Shown: positions 10,101 to 18,552, counted from the stretch's first letter. The stretch is DNA of 64,000 nucleotides from Leptospira licerasiae serovar Varillal str. VAR 010 (GCF_000244755.1 NZ_AHOO02000008.1:1-64000); one strand, 5' to 3'. The notes: a model not told the origin generated them from the letters alone. A program made the numbers and translations.

Positions 10101-11353
10101 TTCCAGTCAGATAACTTGGAAACCGAGAACTTTTGATTCGTCATGTTTCCTGTAATTTTTACCAATTCCGGAGAACCGTCCCCATCCGTATCTGCCGGAG
10201 TAACGAATGTAGAAGTTACCCCGTAAGTGCAAACATTTTGATAGGAAGCAATTCCTTGTGCACATAAAATCCTAGCATATCCCAAAGTCGCCGCCATACA
10301 GGCTGCGCTAGCCGTACATAAACAAGCTGTCTGCGTAGCTGCACAGCTGGATTGAACATTTGGATTCATAGCTTGGAAGGAAACATCATAATTCTTTCCG
10401 TTCGAATTAAATAGATTAGCCTGAGTCGTTCTTTCTGTATAAGAGAAATTGATTGGTTTATAATTTTCCCTTTCGAAGGAAGATAAGATAGGCCCTCGAT
10501 CGGTAGTGTCATAGCTAAAATCGTAAGTTTCAATTAGCTGTTCTGAACCGCTCGAATCTTTAGCATACACTTCTATTTTGTCTAGAAGCTTCTTTCTAAA
10601 GGCAGCTTTCGTAAGATAGAAGATCTGTTCACGAAAACCACTAGAGCGGTCTTTATATGAAAAAACTATTCTCCCATTCCCTCTAGCATATTTGATTTCT
10701 TGAGGAAGAGGTTCATCAGAAATAGTAGTGTCCGAACTGTAAATGATATCATAGCCATTTCCAAAAGAATCTCTAACCTTATCTAAATAGGAAGTAATAG
10801 CAGCCCCATTAATTAAGATGATTGATCCGGAACCGTTAGTATCATTTCTCCCATATTCGTAAGTAATTCCGGATTTATCTTGGAAAACCCAAACGTTTCC
10901 ATCTAATTTAATCTTATAGAAAGATTCCATCTTGGATCGGTACACACCGCTCGTGCTTGTCTCGATCAATTCTCCTAAAAGACTGGAGCTATAACCATCG
11001 GTTGCTCCAAAGTGGACCCCTAAATTAGGATTTTTTAAAATTCTCGGAAATCCTCCTAAATTCCAGCCGCTTCCCAAGATAGACTGAGTTCCACTTGCCG
11101 TATAATCGATCGTAATCGAAGGAACTAAATCTCCCGCTCCTGGAGGAACTTGGATATTCAGAGAAAAACTGGGTTTTCCTGTTATCCCAATTTGGATATT
11201 CGGGAGAGGAAGCGGAATGCTAGTTTCTCCACCGGAAAACACAGACGCGAAATAGTTCAGAATGGGGCGTAACGGATTCCAGGCAATAAAGAAGAAAGAG
11301 GCTATTAGAACGAATAAGGTAACTGAATTTTTTTTATTTAGTCGCATATCCAA
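4097..11353 (-). CDS. Giant SpvB/FG-GAP/RHS-repeat protein with Ala/Gly-rich hydrophobic tail
   Basis: The 2418-residue protein has an N-terminal membrane or signal anchor (residues 10-30). An SpvB/TcB-like domain follows (about 50-310). Then come many FG-GAP-like calcium loops of the DxNGDGxxD type (about 385-850), YD/RHS repeats (about 1085-1790) and the RHS core near 1940-2052, ending in a Tyr-Thr-Asp-Pro-Ser-Gly-His motif. RHS proteins form a cocoon that encloses a C-terminal toxin. Here the last ~365 residues hold ~200 residues almost entirely of Ala, Gly, Val, Leu and Ile, like glycine-zipper or pore-forming segments, instead of a typical enzyme tip. Residues ~1834-1898 form an inserted hydrophobic stretch ending in Phe-Ser-Asn-Cys, which looks like an internal lipobox. 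It overlaps the following lipoprotein gene by 19 bp. The toxin role is inferred; a surface adhesin is possible. Confidence 0.85.
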   Translation of the reverse strand: MDMRLNKKNSVTLFVLIASFFFIAWNPLRPILNYFASVFSGGETSIPLPLPNIQIGITGKPSFSLNIQVPPGAGDLVPSITIDYTASGTQSILGSGWNLGGFPRILKNPNLGVHFGATDGYSSSLLGELIETSTSGVYRSKMESFYKIKLDGNVWVFQDKSGITYEYGRNDTNGSGSIILINGAAITSYLDKVRDSFGNGYDIIYSSDTTISDEPLPQEIKYARGNGRIVFSYKDRSSGFREQIFYLTKAAFRKKLLDKIEVYAKDSSGSEQLIETYDFSYDTTDRGPILSSFERENYKPINFSYTERTTQANLFNSNGKNYDVSFQAMNPNVQSSCAATQTACLCTASAACMAATLGYARILCAQGIASYQNVCTYGVTSTFVTPADTDGDGSPELVKITGNMTNQKFSVSKLSDWNASTSNPISTSNATVGEHIGITSIGKILPGDFNGDGKSDFLILKNNGEALKVYYGPDFSSESYSNVTAQSLGASSAKHFVLDVNGDGKTDFIQADSNNNLLVYTSTGSGFQKIQTLTITPYGTSFQQFVDLDRNGVPDFVRINDSTSQELIVTFLDLQNGLLKIIETNKISRTDFGNKGDQFFSDLNGDGYLDFAFFSMPGNQGSISYYPFTGRTFLTNGASPLQTINVNGAFANKESGSSSNTVYVEADLSGDGVKDRISYDNTDLSNSFFNVEIYDSMNSKYLTPFKVNWNQDVSKDLNGDGALDTLRADVTSIDQTDSNGVVTTVTTYKFIVTIGNASSYEVAIDLDSYIPSTSSSGDSSSISYFNWRNRKDFIDLNGDNKADFLRYDAANGVLAVSYAKSDSNGYVTYSENGDDSWTTGGYFLSIDTNSDGKPEILGLKGNKVNLQTSVASSAPGISSIAYRSFPYESSLELHYIRFNQALPSGLLSKVENGSYSSQGNVELNLEYQLSKNHPGAIQPSLYNSSSPQFVPFGGADYLITRLTQKTGDTILSSGSYSYSFARFYLGGFRNSTYIGFQKMTQTDSILNQTIEIEYDPSFIEMSGRPTYQKIKKNGILLSESTWSYNKSTSVFGGTLVLPGDTSEIKYQAGNVFSSSLISKTYDSYGNILNKVTSINGTILSEKTTYLNDWSQSILGKPTEIQLFKDGELLSDKKFNYSGRLVSAVRELVSDGVWKNQYIQAYDEYGNPTSTLDSNGNTNSIEYDSIVHKYPIKISNSLGHITLKEYNLTNGLEVSNTNSNGVVSKTEYDTFGRAVLSYLPGESEWSEKIEYENTGDLENKLVRKTFRRSNGQSWQEESNNIITGITKKRSSLVNGYVLVEETYGNPQGQTVKKIDSYLEGSNPFSWTSFTYDAEGNMVLSERNDGSSTSVSVSGLITTVKESNNGNVIQEKIEVKNSLGQTVSSTLQGKTTQYKYASNGQISQIIDPENGITYIQSDFSGRKTKVISPDSGTTQYIYDSNSGNLQEQRLASGSKIEYSYDVLGRVTQIAGIGSQGETVYQVYEYDNQSVANGIGRLTKVTDSLGITDFEYDARGNQTLLKKHLSEEELTFIIQKKYNLQGQVEEFTYPEGSIVKNLYSEAGYLSAVTLTPGDGSGSDFPVVQYAGPKIEDGLLKIQRILGNGVNTNIYYNPVKKNLVRIQTSKDSDSYQVLNYSYNDYGNYSSITDNKNPVRSQSFSYDSIGRLISATGVYGAEEYQYSDSGRLLKKGNLTYSYSNSLHKNAATDVSGDNLSYHYVYDNAGNVINKNDESFSYNPFQKLKQVDTASGETIKFDYDFSGTRIRKTRSSDGTKTITLGGIYEVVLTPGKSPQHTLYFKGNSGDLVGQWSRQNPDLISYVNQELVASSGLGSTWNTYLWQSKDIAIRGIKYLLFVPGTNIAFLYVTVFLGVAFALLSFGDGLWKLTIKFITPILIISFSNCSIALPGSNGNAPWTMVPYIDSGATGIGSPYEPGSGAGMPITGFLFLHPDHLGSIVMATDGSGNRVTGGAQSGASHVSYKPYGEIQREDSFGPDVFRYKYTSQEEDRETGLYYYKARYYDPILGRFLQADSVIDGSRPTGMDLYAYAEGNPISYTDPSGHSILSSWLSSNGLGFLNFSLTLSSAMLILNPVGAIGTALGGVIAGGAAGSAAAMIAGATLLGAGAIGAGGAAIGSVVGGSTALGLGLASGIIGGSAALFGSSALVVAGVGAAAIVGSTALLASSAAAIVGAAGLVIGGVALIQATVLAAAAAVIGVSAVLMAAALAMTVAGAAIIAGLFALGVASMLVFSALAMAVGVALLASAAVPILLYTGLGVGILAAGSVLSPFTFQAYIVGGYSKSSLNHLRWNEKNARIAGCYAAAVSFAVTAGSIAFFGMPGLGVMPGNVPVFGSFNYISGVPLFETSITLSKILQIYSGGSAGYNLSQGNYLESFINTIDIFSPIPVGLIVKGAEATGNTCGGSL

Positions 11354-11630
11354 AACATCCCCACAGGGACATGAACCAAAATTAAGTAGCGTTTAATAAA
11401 AGCACGTTACCTGATTCATCAATGTATCTAATGCGAATTCATAAGGCAAATATGTCAAAAGGAATTGAAGAATTAACAAATATTTTCCAATTGAAACGAT
11501 TGCTACAAGTTTGAAAACGAAATTAAAAATTTATTACTCAGGGAACTTTTCCGGAAGACTGTGGTCCCCACCTTCTGAGGGTAAAAATGATCTTAAACTA
11601 ATTTTATCCAACCTGGACTAATATAAAGAG

Positions 11631-12242
11631 TTATAAACCTTCCTTCGCAATATTGTCTAAATACTTTGCCTCGAATTTATATCTAAGATCATCGCGCCAA
11701 GTTCGGCTTATTCCCAAATACTTATTCAGTAATCCTGCATTTTTATAATTACCGTAAATAATGTCTTTAATTTCCGCCTTACGCTTTTCAAGCTTCGGAC
11801 TAATGGAACGCGAATGAGTTACAAAAAGCTTAAATATCCCTTTGACAAGAAGATCCTGCTTATTGAATATATGCACTTTGTTATTATATTTGTCCTTCGC
11901 TTTAATAAACCAACGTGAAGCCATCGGATATTTGTCCAAAAGTTTAATATAGTCTTTATTCGAAATCATGATCTTTGGAGGATTAAGCTCTCGCGCCTTT
12001 TTGATTGATTTAGTTCGAGTAAATTCGCCATGTTTTTCTAAAATATACTCATATACTTCGGAATATCTTTTAAGTCTCAAGTCTCTTATAGTCCATTTAA
12101 TAGCGTAAGAATAAAAAATGGGTTTAGGGTATGGCACAAGAGGCAATGATCGAATTTCTTGTTGTATCGACCTCAATTCTTTTTGGAGAGAAAGTAAATA
12201 CTTTTGCTTCTTCGTTATTTCCGCGCTTTTACTATTTTTCAT
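11631..12242 (-). CDS. Hypothetical basic protein
   Basis: The product has 203 residues and is rich in Lys, Arg and Tyr. A predicted coiled-coil-like N-terminus (Gln-Lys-Glu-Leu-Arg-Ser-Ile-Gln-Gln-Glu) lies near residues 19-35. No signal peptide or membrane span is seen, and no known domain is recognised. The high positive charge is compatible with nucleic-acid binding. It is transcribed away from the divergent recombinase at 12393 across a ~150-bp AT-rich gap and stands alone, with ~275 bp of non-coding DNA to the RHS gene start. Confidence 0.55.
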   Translation of the reverse strand: MKNSKSAEITKKQKYLLSLQKELRSIQQEIRSLPLVPYPKPIFYSYAIKWTIRDLRLKRYSEVYEYILEKHGEFTRTKSIKKARELNPPKIMISNKDYIKLLDKYPMASRWFIKAKDKYNNKVHIFNKQDLLVKGIFKLFVTHSRSISPKLEKRKAEIKDIIYGNYKNAGLLNKYLGISRTWRDDLRYKFEAKYLDNIAKEGL

Positions 12243-12392
12243 TTCGAAGAGTTAACCAAATCAATTCCGTACTTAGATCTTAGAACAATTATTTATTAAA
12301 ATTCCTTAATTATCTAAAGAAAAATAAAAACTGCGAGTATTTGATATATATCAACCCAATCCATACAACAAATAAATGTTTGGTGACCGCAT

Positions 12393-13301
12393 GTGACACC
12401 CAATGTCAAAATGGGAATATTAAAAGATAAAATGATCTCGGATATGATCCTTCACGGCTATTCAGATAAATCCATAAAAACCTACACAGATTGCATGACA
12501 ATTTTCACTCAGCATTTCAAGATCTCTCCCCTTGATATGAATCCGACACACGTATATAATTTCTTCCTTCACTTAAGGAAAACAAAGTTAGCCGAATCAT
12601 CTATAGTCGTGTACTATAGCGCAATTTTGCTATTTTATACTTTTGCCAATAGAAAATATATGATGAACCTAATTCCGATACCGACGAAAGGAAGAAAAAT
12701 TGCAACTGTGTTAAACAGAACTGAGATCGCCAGTTTTTTGGAACATTGCATTACACTTAGAGAAAAAGCAATCTATACATTAATATATTCTTCTGGAATC
12801 AGATCAGGAGAGTTAGAGAAGCTTAAAGTCAACTGTATAGACTTTGAAAGAAAATCAATCTTTATACAAGCAGGAAAGAACAATTGCGAACGCTATGCGA
12901 TTCTTTCTGACCAGGTCGCATTCTTACTCCAACAATATATCGTAAGTTATCGTCCGATTTCCCATCTCTTCTATTCGTCAAAAGGCAAGAACTTTTCTAT
13001 GAGTTTAAGAAGGATTCAGGCTAGATTTAAAATAATAGCAAGCGAAGCAGGTATCACCAAAAACGCAACCGTGCATACGTTAAGACATTCATTCGCAACG
13101 CATCTTTTAGAAGATGGCTATAGCATCTTCTATATTCAAAAGTTACTCGGCCATCTTTCAATACACAGCACCTTGATTTATCTACATGTAAGTCCGCATC
13201 ATTTAGCAGAAATACCAAGTCCAATCGAAAAAGTACCGATTGCAAAAATGGGAATATTCGAAACAGATTCGCAATATGACTTAGGAATTTCGATGCTTTA
13301 A
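12393..13301 (+). CDS. Tyrosine recombinase / integrase (XerC/D-like)
   Basis: The 302-residue protein has an N-terminal SAM-like core-binding domain (about residues 10-95) and a C-terminal catalytic domain. Catalytic signatures are an Arg in Ser-Gly-Ile-Arg-Ser-Gly-Glu-Leu (near 140), [10 protein letters not shown] (near 228-237), Leu-Gly-His, and Tyr in Thr-Leu-Ile-Tyr-Leu-His-Val. All residues needed for cleavage and strand exchange through a 3'-phosphotyrosine are present. It resembles the compact XerC/D or integron-type recombinases of mobile elements. Start choice is uncertain: GTG at 12393 or ATG at 12411, neither with a clear ribosome binding site. It could catalyse integration of this element, but it sits 12 kb from the repeats, so that is not shown. 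Confidence 0.9.
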   Translation: MTPNVKMGILKDKMISDMILHGYSDKSIKTYTDCMTIFTQHFKISPLDMNPTHVYNFFLHLRKTKLAESSIVVYYSAILLFYTFANRKYMMNLIPIPTKGRKIATVLNRTEIASFLEHCITLREKAIYTLIYSSGIRSGELEKLKVNCIDFERKSIFIQAGKNNCERYAILSDQVAFLLQQYIVSYRPISHLFYSSKGKNFSMSLRRIQARFKIIASEAGITKNATVHTLRHSFATHLLEDGYSIFYIQKLLGHLSIHSTLIYLHVSPHHLAEIPSPIEKVPIAKMGIFETDSQYDLGISML

Positions 13302-13423
13302 AAAAGGAATGCTCATAGATTCTCTCGACTGGCGTAAAGTAACATTATTACTATAATGAATTTACATTTCTTCCTTTATCAATTATAAAATCAGGACTAA
13401 GTTTTCCCCTGGAGGATCTACCA

Positions 13424-14317
13424 ATGGGGCTTCCCAGATATTTACAAAACATGAAACGAGAAATCTTAAATGAGATTAATGCCGACTCTCTAAGCAGAAA
13501 TACACTTATGAAATTCATAAATTTCAATCTAAATAGTACAATTATATATAATCCTCATCCTCGCATGCATTGGCCAATATATGTAAAGCACAAGCCAATC
13601 TATCATGAGTTTGAAACTGAAGGGAGAAAAGTAGATCCAGAGAAATACTACTTGAGCCTACGCGACCCAAGCTATTGCATTAATCAAGTATTGAAAGATC
13701 ATTACGGATTCTTTAGACTCAAATATCGCGAGAGGCTAGATTTCGAAGAAACTACATCTTATTTCTTTATTAAATTCCAAAGACGTAAATCAAACGGAAC
13801 TTGGACACGAATAGAAGAGAACCGAAGAGTAAAAATCAAATTTAGGCAGACCAAATGGTTAGAAAAGGTTAACACGAACAAACAAAACGCACATATCGCC
13901 GAATGGAACTCAAATCAACTTCTGTATGATGTAAAATATAATAGAAAATACAATACCCGCGGCTTTCCACCCACGCTAAGTCGCCTTATTTTCGAAAGAG
14001 ACCTCTACACTTGTCAAATTTGTGGGATAACAAAAGAAGAAGCAATGAAGAAAGGTCTCCATATGGAGGCGGATCATATAGTCGAGTGGGAAGATGGAGG
14101 TGAAACCTCTTACAAAAACGGCCAAACACTCTGCTCGCAATGCAATAAAGCGAAGTATCATTTTAAGAGATTAATGTCAGGATACAGGAAGAAAACCAGT
14201 AATAATATGCATAGGAAAATCAATAACGATCAAAGAATTAAGATAACACGCCTAACAATAAAGGAAGGACGTCGACTTTCAATAGAAAATTGGTTCAAAA
14301 TCAACCAAGACACTTGA
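13424..14317 (+). CDS. HNH endonuclease
   Basis: The 297-residue protein ends in a canonical HNH domain (about residues 190-250). It has Tyr-Thr-Cys-Gln-Ile-Cys-Gly, then Ala-Asp-His-Ile-Val-Glu-Trp with a Gly-Gly loop, Asn, and Cys-Ser-Gln-Cys-Asn-Lys-Ala-Lys. The two CxxC pairs bind structural zinc, and the Asp-His and Asn make the catalytic metal site. The N-terminal ~185 residues are basic and unlike any domain I recognise; they could select the DNA target. An excellent ribosome binding site (GGAGG, 8 bases before the ATG) supports the start. It follows the recombinase by 122 bp. Roles in element maintenance, homing or restriction are all possible. Confidence 0.85.
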   Translation: MGLPRYLQNMKREILNEINADSLSRNTLMKFINFNLNSTIIYNPHPRMHWPIYVKHKPIYHEFETEGRKVDPEKYYLSLRDPSYCINQVLKDHYGFFRLKYRERLDFEETTSYFFIKFQRRKSNGTWTRIEENRRVKIKFRQTKWLEKVNTNKQNAHIAEWNSNQLLYDVKYNRKYNTRGFPPTLSRLIFERDLYTCQICGITKEEAMKKGLHMEADHIVEWEDGGETSYKNGQTLCSQCNKAKYHFKRLMSGYRKKTSNNMHRKINNDQRIKITRLTIKEGRRLSIENWFKINQDT

Positions 14318-14364
14318 GAACTCTTTGTCTAAAAACTAATTACGTCCGGTGATACTTTGAGATT

Positions 14365-15366
14365 TTAATTATTGAATTCGAAGATATTTGTACTTATAAT
14401 TTTTAGATCTTGTCCCAATTTTTCAACCTGTCCATTTTCCCTTTCAAACACCCATGTCTTACTCGCCATATCAATATTTATAAATCTGTAGCCAATTTTT
14501 TTATCTCTATATATTCCATCCTTCTTTCCTGGCTCAACATAGCCGGGATCTAAATCTTCCCGGACTGAGCATCTTACTTTTATCGTTTTATCCGATCGAG
14601 TCCAGCTATCACAGGATAAATGCCAAGTATGTGCATACTCTACAAATATTTTGTCTTCCACTAAGCTAATCGAGGCATTTCCAGACACTTTGCTTGCATC
14701 CGATATCCCTTCTAAAGTTAAACTAAAATCAGTTTTCGTCTGACTATCCGCATTCGTATAAGTAAGCTCAATATCATTACCAGCGGTTTCTTTTTTATAT
14801 TCTAACTCCTCTTTTGCTTTCCTAAGGTCAGCCTCTTTCTTCGTGATTGCGTTTTCATCGAAAGAATCCGATAGTATTTCATTGCTATTTATGCTAATCT
14901 CGCTAATGCAAGTATCATTGGCTTTCCCTTTATATACAGAAAGAATAATGAATTTCAATCTATCTGTTTCAAGCTTTTCCGGAAACCGAATCACAGAACT
15001 TTCCGGTTGATCAATGATGGTAAAATTATACTTTTTCCCATTAGCTTCTTCAACTTCGATATCCTTTACTCTATTGTTATTAGAAAAAAGTTTTCCGTAG
15101 GCATATCCATTCTTAATTAGGAAGCTATCGATCACTTTTTTATCAGGAAAATTTAGCGTAATAGTTTCGCCAATTCCTTCGGTATTAGTTCCTTCACACC
15201 AAGGGTCCAAAAAATCATCAAAAAGCTTGTTACCAGAATAGGTTGTTTCACCTTCACTCAGAAAGCTGCTTACTACAACCTCAGATGGCTCAACTCCCAA
15301 ATGTACTTCTTTGTTTTTACATGCTGTGATGGTTAGTAAAAGTAGAACGAAGCAAATACGATTCAT
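14365..15366 (-). CDS. Lipoprotein with NADase-type glycan-binding (discoidin-like) domain
   Basis: The 333-residue product has a hydrophobic signal with an Ile-Thr-Ala-Cys lipobox near residue 16. Residues ~45-165 contain Phe-Asp-Asp-Phe-Leu-Asp-Pro-Trp-Cys-Glu-Gly, then Gly-Ile-Gly-Glu-Thr, Leu-Ile-Lys-Asn-Gly-Tyr and a late Cys. This pattern resembles the jelly-roll carbohydrate-binding module first named in NAD glycohydrolases. A helical, Lys/Glu-rich linker (~175-195) follows, then a beta-rich C-terminal domain with a Cys pair. It is probably exposed on the cell envelope and binds a ligand; the ligand is unknown. It is monocistronic and divergent from the secreted protein at 15737. Confidence 0.7.
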   Translation of the reverse strand: MNRICFVLLLLTITACKNKEVHLGVEPSEVVVSSFLSEGETTYSGNKLFDDFLDPWCEGTNTEGIGETITLNFPDKKVIDSFLIKNGYAYGKLFSNNNRVKDIEVEEANGKKYNFTIIDQPESSVIRFPEKLETDRLKFIILSVYKGKANDTCISEISINSNEILSDSFDENAITKKEADLRKAKEELEYKKETAGNDIELTYTNADSQTKTDFSLTLEGISDASKVSGNASISLVEDKIFVEYAHTWHLSCDSWTRSDKTIKVRCSVREDLDPGYVEPGKKDGIYRDKKIGYRFINIDMASKTWVFERENGQVEKLGQDLKIISTNIFEFNN

Positions 15367-15736
15367 CGAAAAAATCTCTTAAAGAATTTAATAACGACCA
15401 CTTAGTAACCTTAATGATTTAATATCAATTCTTTTTGCCCAAAAGGGGGTTTGCAATATTCATTGGGCGAACTTATTTCCAGATGAAACTTCAATTGAGG
15501 ATAAAAGAAAAAAGAAAACGCTTGTCAAGAAAGTCCTCGAAAATAAAAGTAAAGTCGAAAAATAAATAATGTATTTCTAATATTAATTATATAATATCCA
15601 AGTTCCGATAATCGCTATTTATTCTCTTTCGAACACTGGCCGATTAAGTGAAAATTAAATGTAGCTCATTTGGAAGTCAGCCCGGAACAAAGTTGTATAT
15701 AGAAACCTATATAAATGCTAAACAAGGATTTTGTAA
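15367..15736. other. Divergent AT-rich intergenic region
   Basis: This 370-bp spacer separates a minus-strand lipoprotein gene and a plus-strand secreted protein gene, so it should hold both promoters. It is very AT-rich near 15545-15600. I saw no tRNA, ORF, strong hairpin or recognisable operator in it. Confidence 0.4.
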
Positions 15737-16414
15737 ATGGGTAAATTTAAAAAAAGTGTCATCTTAAGTATATTTATATTATTTAATATTGGTATTTATC
15801 CCGAGGAACACTACAATTTACCTCCCTTAATCTTAGAAAAAGTTCAGCCGGCAATGGTCGAAGGTATGGAAGTTAACTCGGATCAATGCTATTCATTTTG
15901 GGATAAAAATTTAGAGAAAAGGAATCAAGGGATAGATTTCTCAGTAGATGAGGCTATTAAAAATGGAAGGGAGTGGGTAGCAAATCAATACCCTGATAAT
16001 AATTTTGATATCAAATTAACTAGTATAGGTCTTTATAATAAAGGAATCGGACTTAAATACAGTCAATATTTACGCGGGGTTAAAAGTTTAACATTAGCTG
16101 TTCATTTAATTATTGGGAAATACGGCGTTTCAAGTGCATATTTATGCTATCGGAAAATTAGAGAACTTGAGATTCCGAAAAAAACATTCTGCACTGAAGA
16201 ACAAGCTCTAACGCTCTGGGAGAACCATGCTAAACAAAAGTATAAAGATTACAGCCTAATGGCGACATTTTTGTATTTAGAATATTATAGGATTGAGAAT
16301 TCAGATTCTTGGAGAATGGAGCCATTTTACAATATAAGAGCTCACGATATTAAAACTGAATTTAGAGTAAATTTATACTCATGTGAAGTTGTTACCTTCG
16401 ATAGAAAAATTTGA
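15737..16414 (+). CDS. Hypothetical secreted protein
   Basis: The 225-residue product has an N-terminal Lys-rich region followed by a hydrophobic core (Val-Ile-Leu-Ser-Ile-Phe-Ile-Leu-Phe), so it is probably exported. There is no obvious lipobox Cys. The mature part has scattered Cys residues (near 52, 138, 153 and 219) that could form disulfides, and is rich in Tyr. No domain is recognised. It stands alone between a divergent lipoprotein and the metal-efflux module. Confidence 0.6.
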   Translation: MGKFKKSVILSIFILFNIGIYPEEHYNLPPLILEKVQPAMVEGMEVNSDQCYSFWDKNLEKRNQGIDFSVDEAIKNGREWVANQYPDNNFDIKLTSIGLYNKGIGLKYSQYLRGVKSLTLAVHLIIGKYGVSSAYLCYRKIRELEIPKKTFCTEEQALTLWENHAKQKYKDYSLMATFLYLEYYRIENSDSWRMEPFYNIRAHDIKTEFRVNLYSCEVVTFDRKI

Positions 16415-16469
16415 GTGCAACATTTTAGCTTAAAGCGAGATAGTTTACTTATAATCTTTCTTACTAAAA

Positions 16470-16508
16470 GTGTAACCCATGTGACTGGTTTAAGGTGTTA
16501 CCTATGTG
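16470..16508. repeat. Tandem IS-end-like repeats (GTGTAACCCATGTG / GTGTTACCTATGTG)
   Basis: Two 14-base copies (16470-16483 and 16495-16508) match at 12 of 14 positions in direct orientation. Internally repeated ends of this form are typical of some insertion sequences, such as IS21-type termini. No transposase is next to them, so I read this as the remnant of an IS end at the left border of the metal-efflux module. Confidence 0.4.
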
Positions 16509-16541
16509 GTTGATCGTTCAAATATAACAAGAACGCAAAGC

Positions 16542-16565
16542 GACAGATTGTCCATTATGGGAAGT
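16542..16565 (+). repeat. 24-bp flank repeat, left copy (GACAGATT..CCATTATGGGAAGT)
   Basis: The sequence matches 26537-26560 at 22 of 24 positions in the same orientation; the two differences are adjacent. The pair brackets the metal-efflux module (16589-26411). Confidence 0.65.
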
Positions 16566-16588
16566 AAGCTCTATTATATATCCGGCCA

Positions 16589-18493
16589 TCATTCTAAATT
16601 AATAAATTTCATCCTCTGGATTCGCATAGCATTCAAAATTGCTAAGAAAGACACCCCCACATCTGCAAAAACTGCCTCCCACATTGTTGCAAGTCCCCCT
16701 GCCCCTAAAACTAAGACTATAACTTTGATAGCAAATGTAAGAATTATGTTTTGCCAAACCACTTTCTGCGTTTCTTTCCCAATTCTTACTACAGTTGGTA
16801 TTTTTGTAGGCTTATCATCCTGAATTACTATATTCGAAATTTCAATTGTTGCATCGCTTCCGATGCCACCCATAGCAATTCCCACATCACTCACTGCAGC
16901 TACCGGAGCATCGTTAACTCCATCTCCCACAAATGCGACAGATTCAAATTTAGATTTTAATTCTTTTACCTTTTCTACTTTATTTTCCGGTAAAAGATCA
17001 CCAAAATAATCCCTCACCCCAATGTTCTCTGCGACAAAGCGAACTACTGAAGACTTGTCTCCACTCAGTATCATTGTTCGTATATTCAAACGATGTAATT
17101 CTTCTATAGTTATTCGAGCATCTTCTTTAATTTTATCAGCTATAATAAGATAACCTGCAAATTTATTATCAATAGAAAAAGCAATAGTCGTGTTGATGAA
17201 GCTAGCAGGATCTACATTATAACTTATTTGGAACTTATCCAACAGCTTAAAGTTGCCAACTAAAATCTCCCTTCCATTAATTAGCGCTTTCATCCCTAAA
17301 CCCGGCACTTCTTCTATATTCCCAACGCTCAGATCTCTATTGATTTCACCCACATAATTGTGAACTGCAGTTGCGACCGGGTGAGTAGACTTACTCTCAA
17401 TTAAATTTATATAATCTAAAACCTTCTTTTTGTCAAAACCAGGACGTATACTGACTTCCTGAATTTCAAATATACCTTCCGTTAAGGTCCCAGTCTTATC
17501 CATTACTACATTTCGAATTGAAGCCATCGCATCTAAGTAATTGGATCCTTTAACAAGAATACCACTCTTAGATGCGGCTCCGATCCCGCCAAAATAACCC
17601 AACGGAATCGAAATAACCAAAGCACAAGGGCAAGAGATTACCAAAAAGATTAGAGCTCGATAGAACCAATCGTTGAATACATAAGTGTCTAAATAAAAAT
17701 ATGGGATAAAACAAATTCCTACCGCGAGGAGAACGACGATAGGAGTATAGATCTTAGCAAATTTTCGGATAAACTTCTCAGTCGGAGCTTTCTGGGTAGC
17801 AGCCGCTTCCATAAGGGTTAAAATTTTTGATAGTTTACTATCCTGATAGGCTGTTGTTATTTTAATTTCAATTACGGAATTTAAATTTATCATACCAGCA
17901 AGAACTGTATCACCTTGTCGCTTTGTATCCGGTTTACTTTCTCCGGTTAATGCAGCCGTATTAAAACTCGCTGATTCTGATAAAAGTTCTCCATCTAAAG
18001 CCAGTTTTTCACCTGGCTTCAGTTGAATTATCTCTCCAATCAATACCTCAAAGGCCTTCTTTTCAAAATACTCATTTCCGTTCATGATAAGCACTGTATC
18101 CGGTCTTTGATCTAGTAAGTTTTTTATATTTAGTTTCGCTCTCTCTACAGATAGGTTTTGAAAAACCTCACCGATAGAGTAAAACAACATCACGGCGACT
18201 CCTTCTGGATATTCCTCCAAATAGAATGCCCCCATTGTAGCAATACTCATCAGTAAGAACTCGGTAAATATCTCTCCATCTTTCAAACTTTCCAGGGCCT
18301 CTTTGATTACAGGAAACCCAACAGGTATATACGCCAAAAAGTAAAAACTAAACCGAACCCAACCATGAAAGAAGGTATTGGAAAAATAGTTTTCCAGTAT
18401 AATTCCCAAGATCAAAAGAAGAAATGAAAGTGTTACCGGAAGGAAAACCTTAAGGTTTTTCAGCTTTTCTTCATTCTCTATTTCTTTATTCAT
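16589..18493 (-). CDS. Heavy-metal translocating P-type ATPase (Zn/Cd-type)
   Basis: The 634-residue membrane pump exports soft divalent cations using ATP. It has a Ser-Cys-Pro-Cys-Ala-Leu metal site in TM6 (near residue 290), the phosphorylation motif Asp-Lys-Thr-Gly-Thr-Leu-Thr (near 331), Ser-Thr-His-Pro (nucleotide site) and Gly-Asp-Gly-Val-Asn-Asp-Ala-Pro (near 522). The CPC motif and the C-terminal Leu-Asn-Ala-Met-Arg end fit ZntA/CadA-type Zn/Cd pumps better than copper pumps. The usual N-terminal HMA metal-binding domain is absent. It lies 59 bp downstream of the RND pump gene on the same strand, and its ribosome binding site (AAGGA) is inside a perfect inverted repeat. Confidence 0.93.
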   Translation of the reverse strand: MNKEIENEEKLKNLKVFLPVTLSFLLLILGIILENYFSNTFFHGWVRFSFYFLAYIPVGFPVIKEALESLKDGEIFTEFLLMSIATMGAFYLEEYPEGVAVMLFYSIGEVFQNLSVERAKLNIKNLLDQRPDTVLIMNGNEYFEKKAFEVLIGEIIQLKPGEKLALDGELLSESASFNTAALTGESKPDTKRQGDTVLAGMINLNSVIEIKITTAYQDSKLSKILTLMEAAATQKAPTEKFIRKFAKIYTPIVVLLAVGICFIPYFYLDTYVFNDWFYRALIFLVISCPCALVISIPLGYFGGIGAASKSGILVKGSNYLDAMASIRNVVMDKTGTLTEGIFEIQEVSIRPGFDKKKVLDYINLIESKSTHPVATAVHNYVGEINRDLSVGNIEEVPGLGMKALINGREILVGNFKLLDKFQISYNVDPASFINTTIAFSIDNKFAGYLIIADKIKEDARITIEELHRLNIRTMILSGDKSSVVRFVAENIGVRDYFGDLLPENKVEKVKELKSKFESVAFVGDGVNDAPVAAVSDVGIAMGGIGSDATIEISNIVIQDDKPTKIPTVVRIGKETQKVVWQNIILTFAIKVIVLVLGAGGLATMWEAVFADVGVSFLAILNAMRIQRMKFINLE

Positions 18494-18494
18494 A

Positions 18495-18551
18495 TTATAA
18501 TTCCTTAATAATTATTCTTACATCATTAACAAAGTAGTTAAGGAATTATAA
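18495..18551 (-). promoter_or_regulatory. Hairpin that would hide the ATPase ribosome binding site
   Basis: Perfect 14-bp inverted arms TTATAATTCCTTAA (18495-18508) and TTAAGGAATTATAA (18538-18551) are separated by 29 bases in the RND-ATPase gap. In the minus-strand mRNA the second arm contains AAGGA, the likely Shine-Dalgarno sequence of the ATPase, a few bases before its ATG. The hairpin would therefore limit initiation unless opened, for example by ribosomes leaving the RND gene. Confidence 0.55.
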
Positions 18552-18552
18552 T

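Noticed and set aside
15600..15736. tRNA-like segment upstream of the secreted protein gene
   Set aside because: No cloverleaf pairing or CCA-type acceptor could be drawn; no tRNA was found anywhere in the window.
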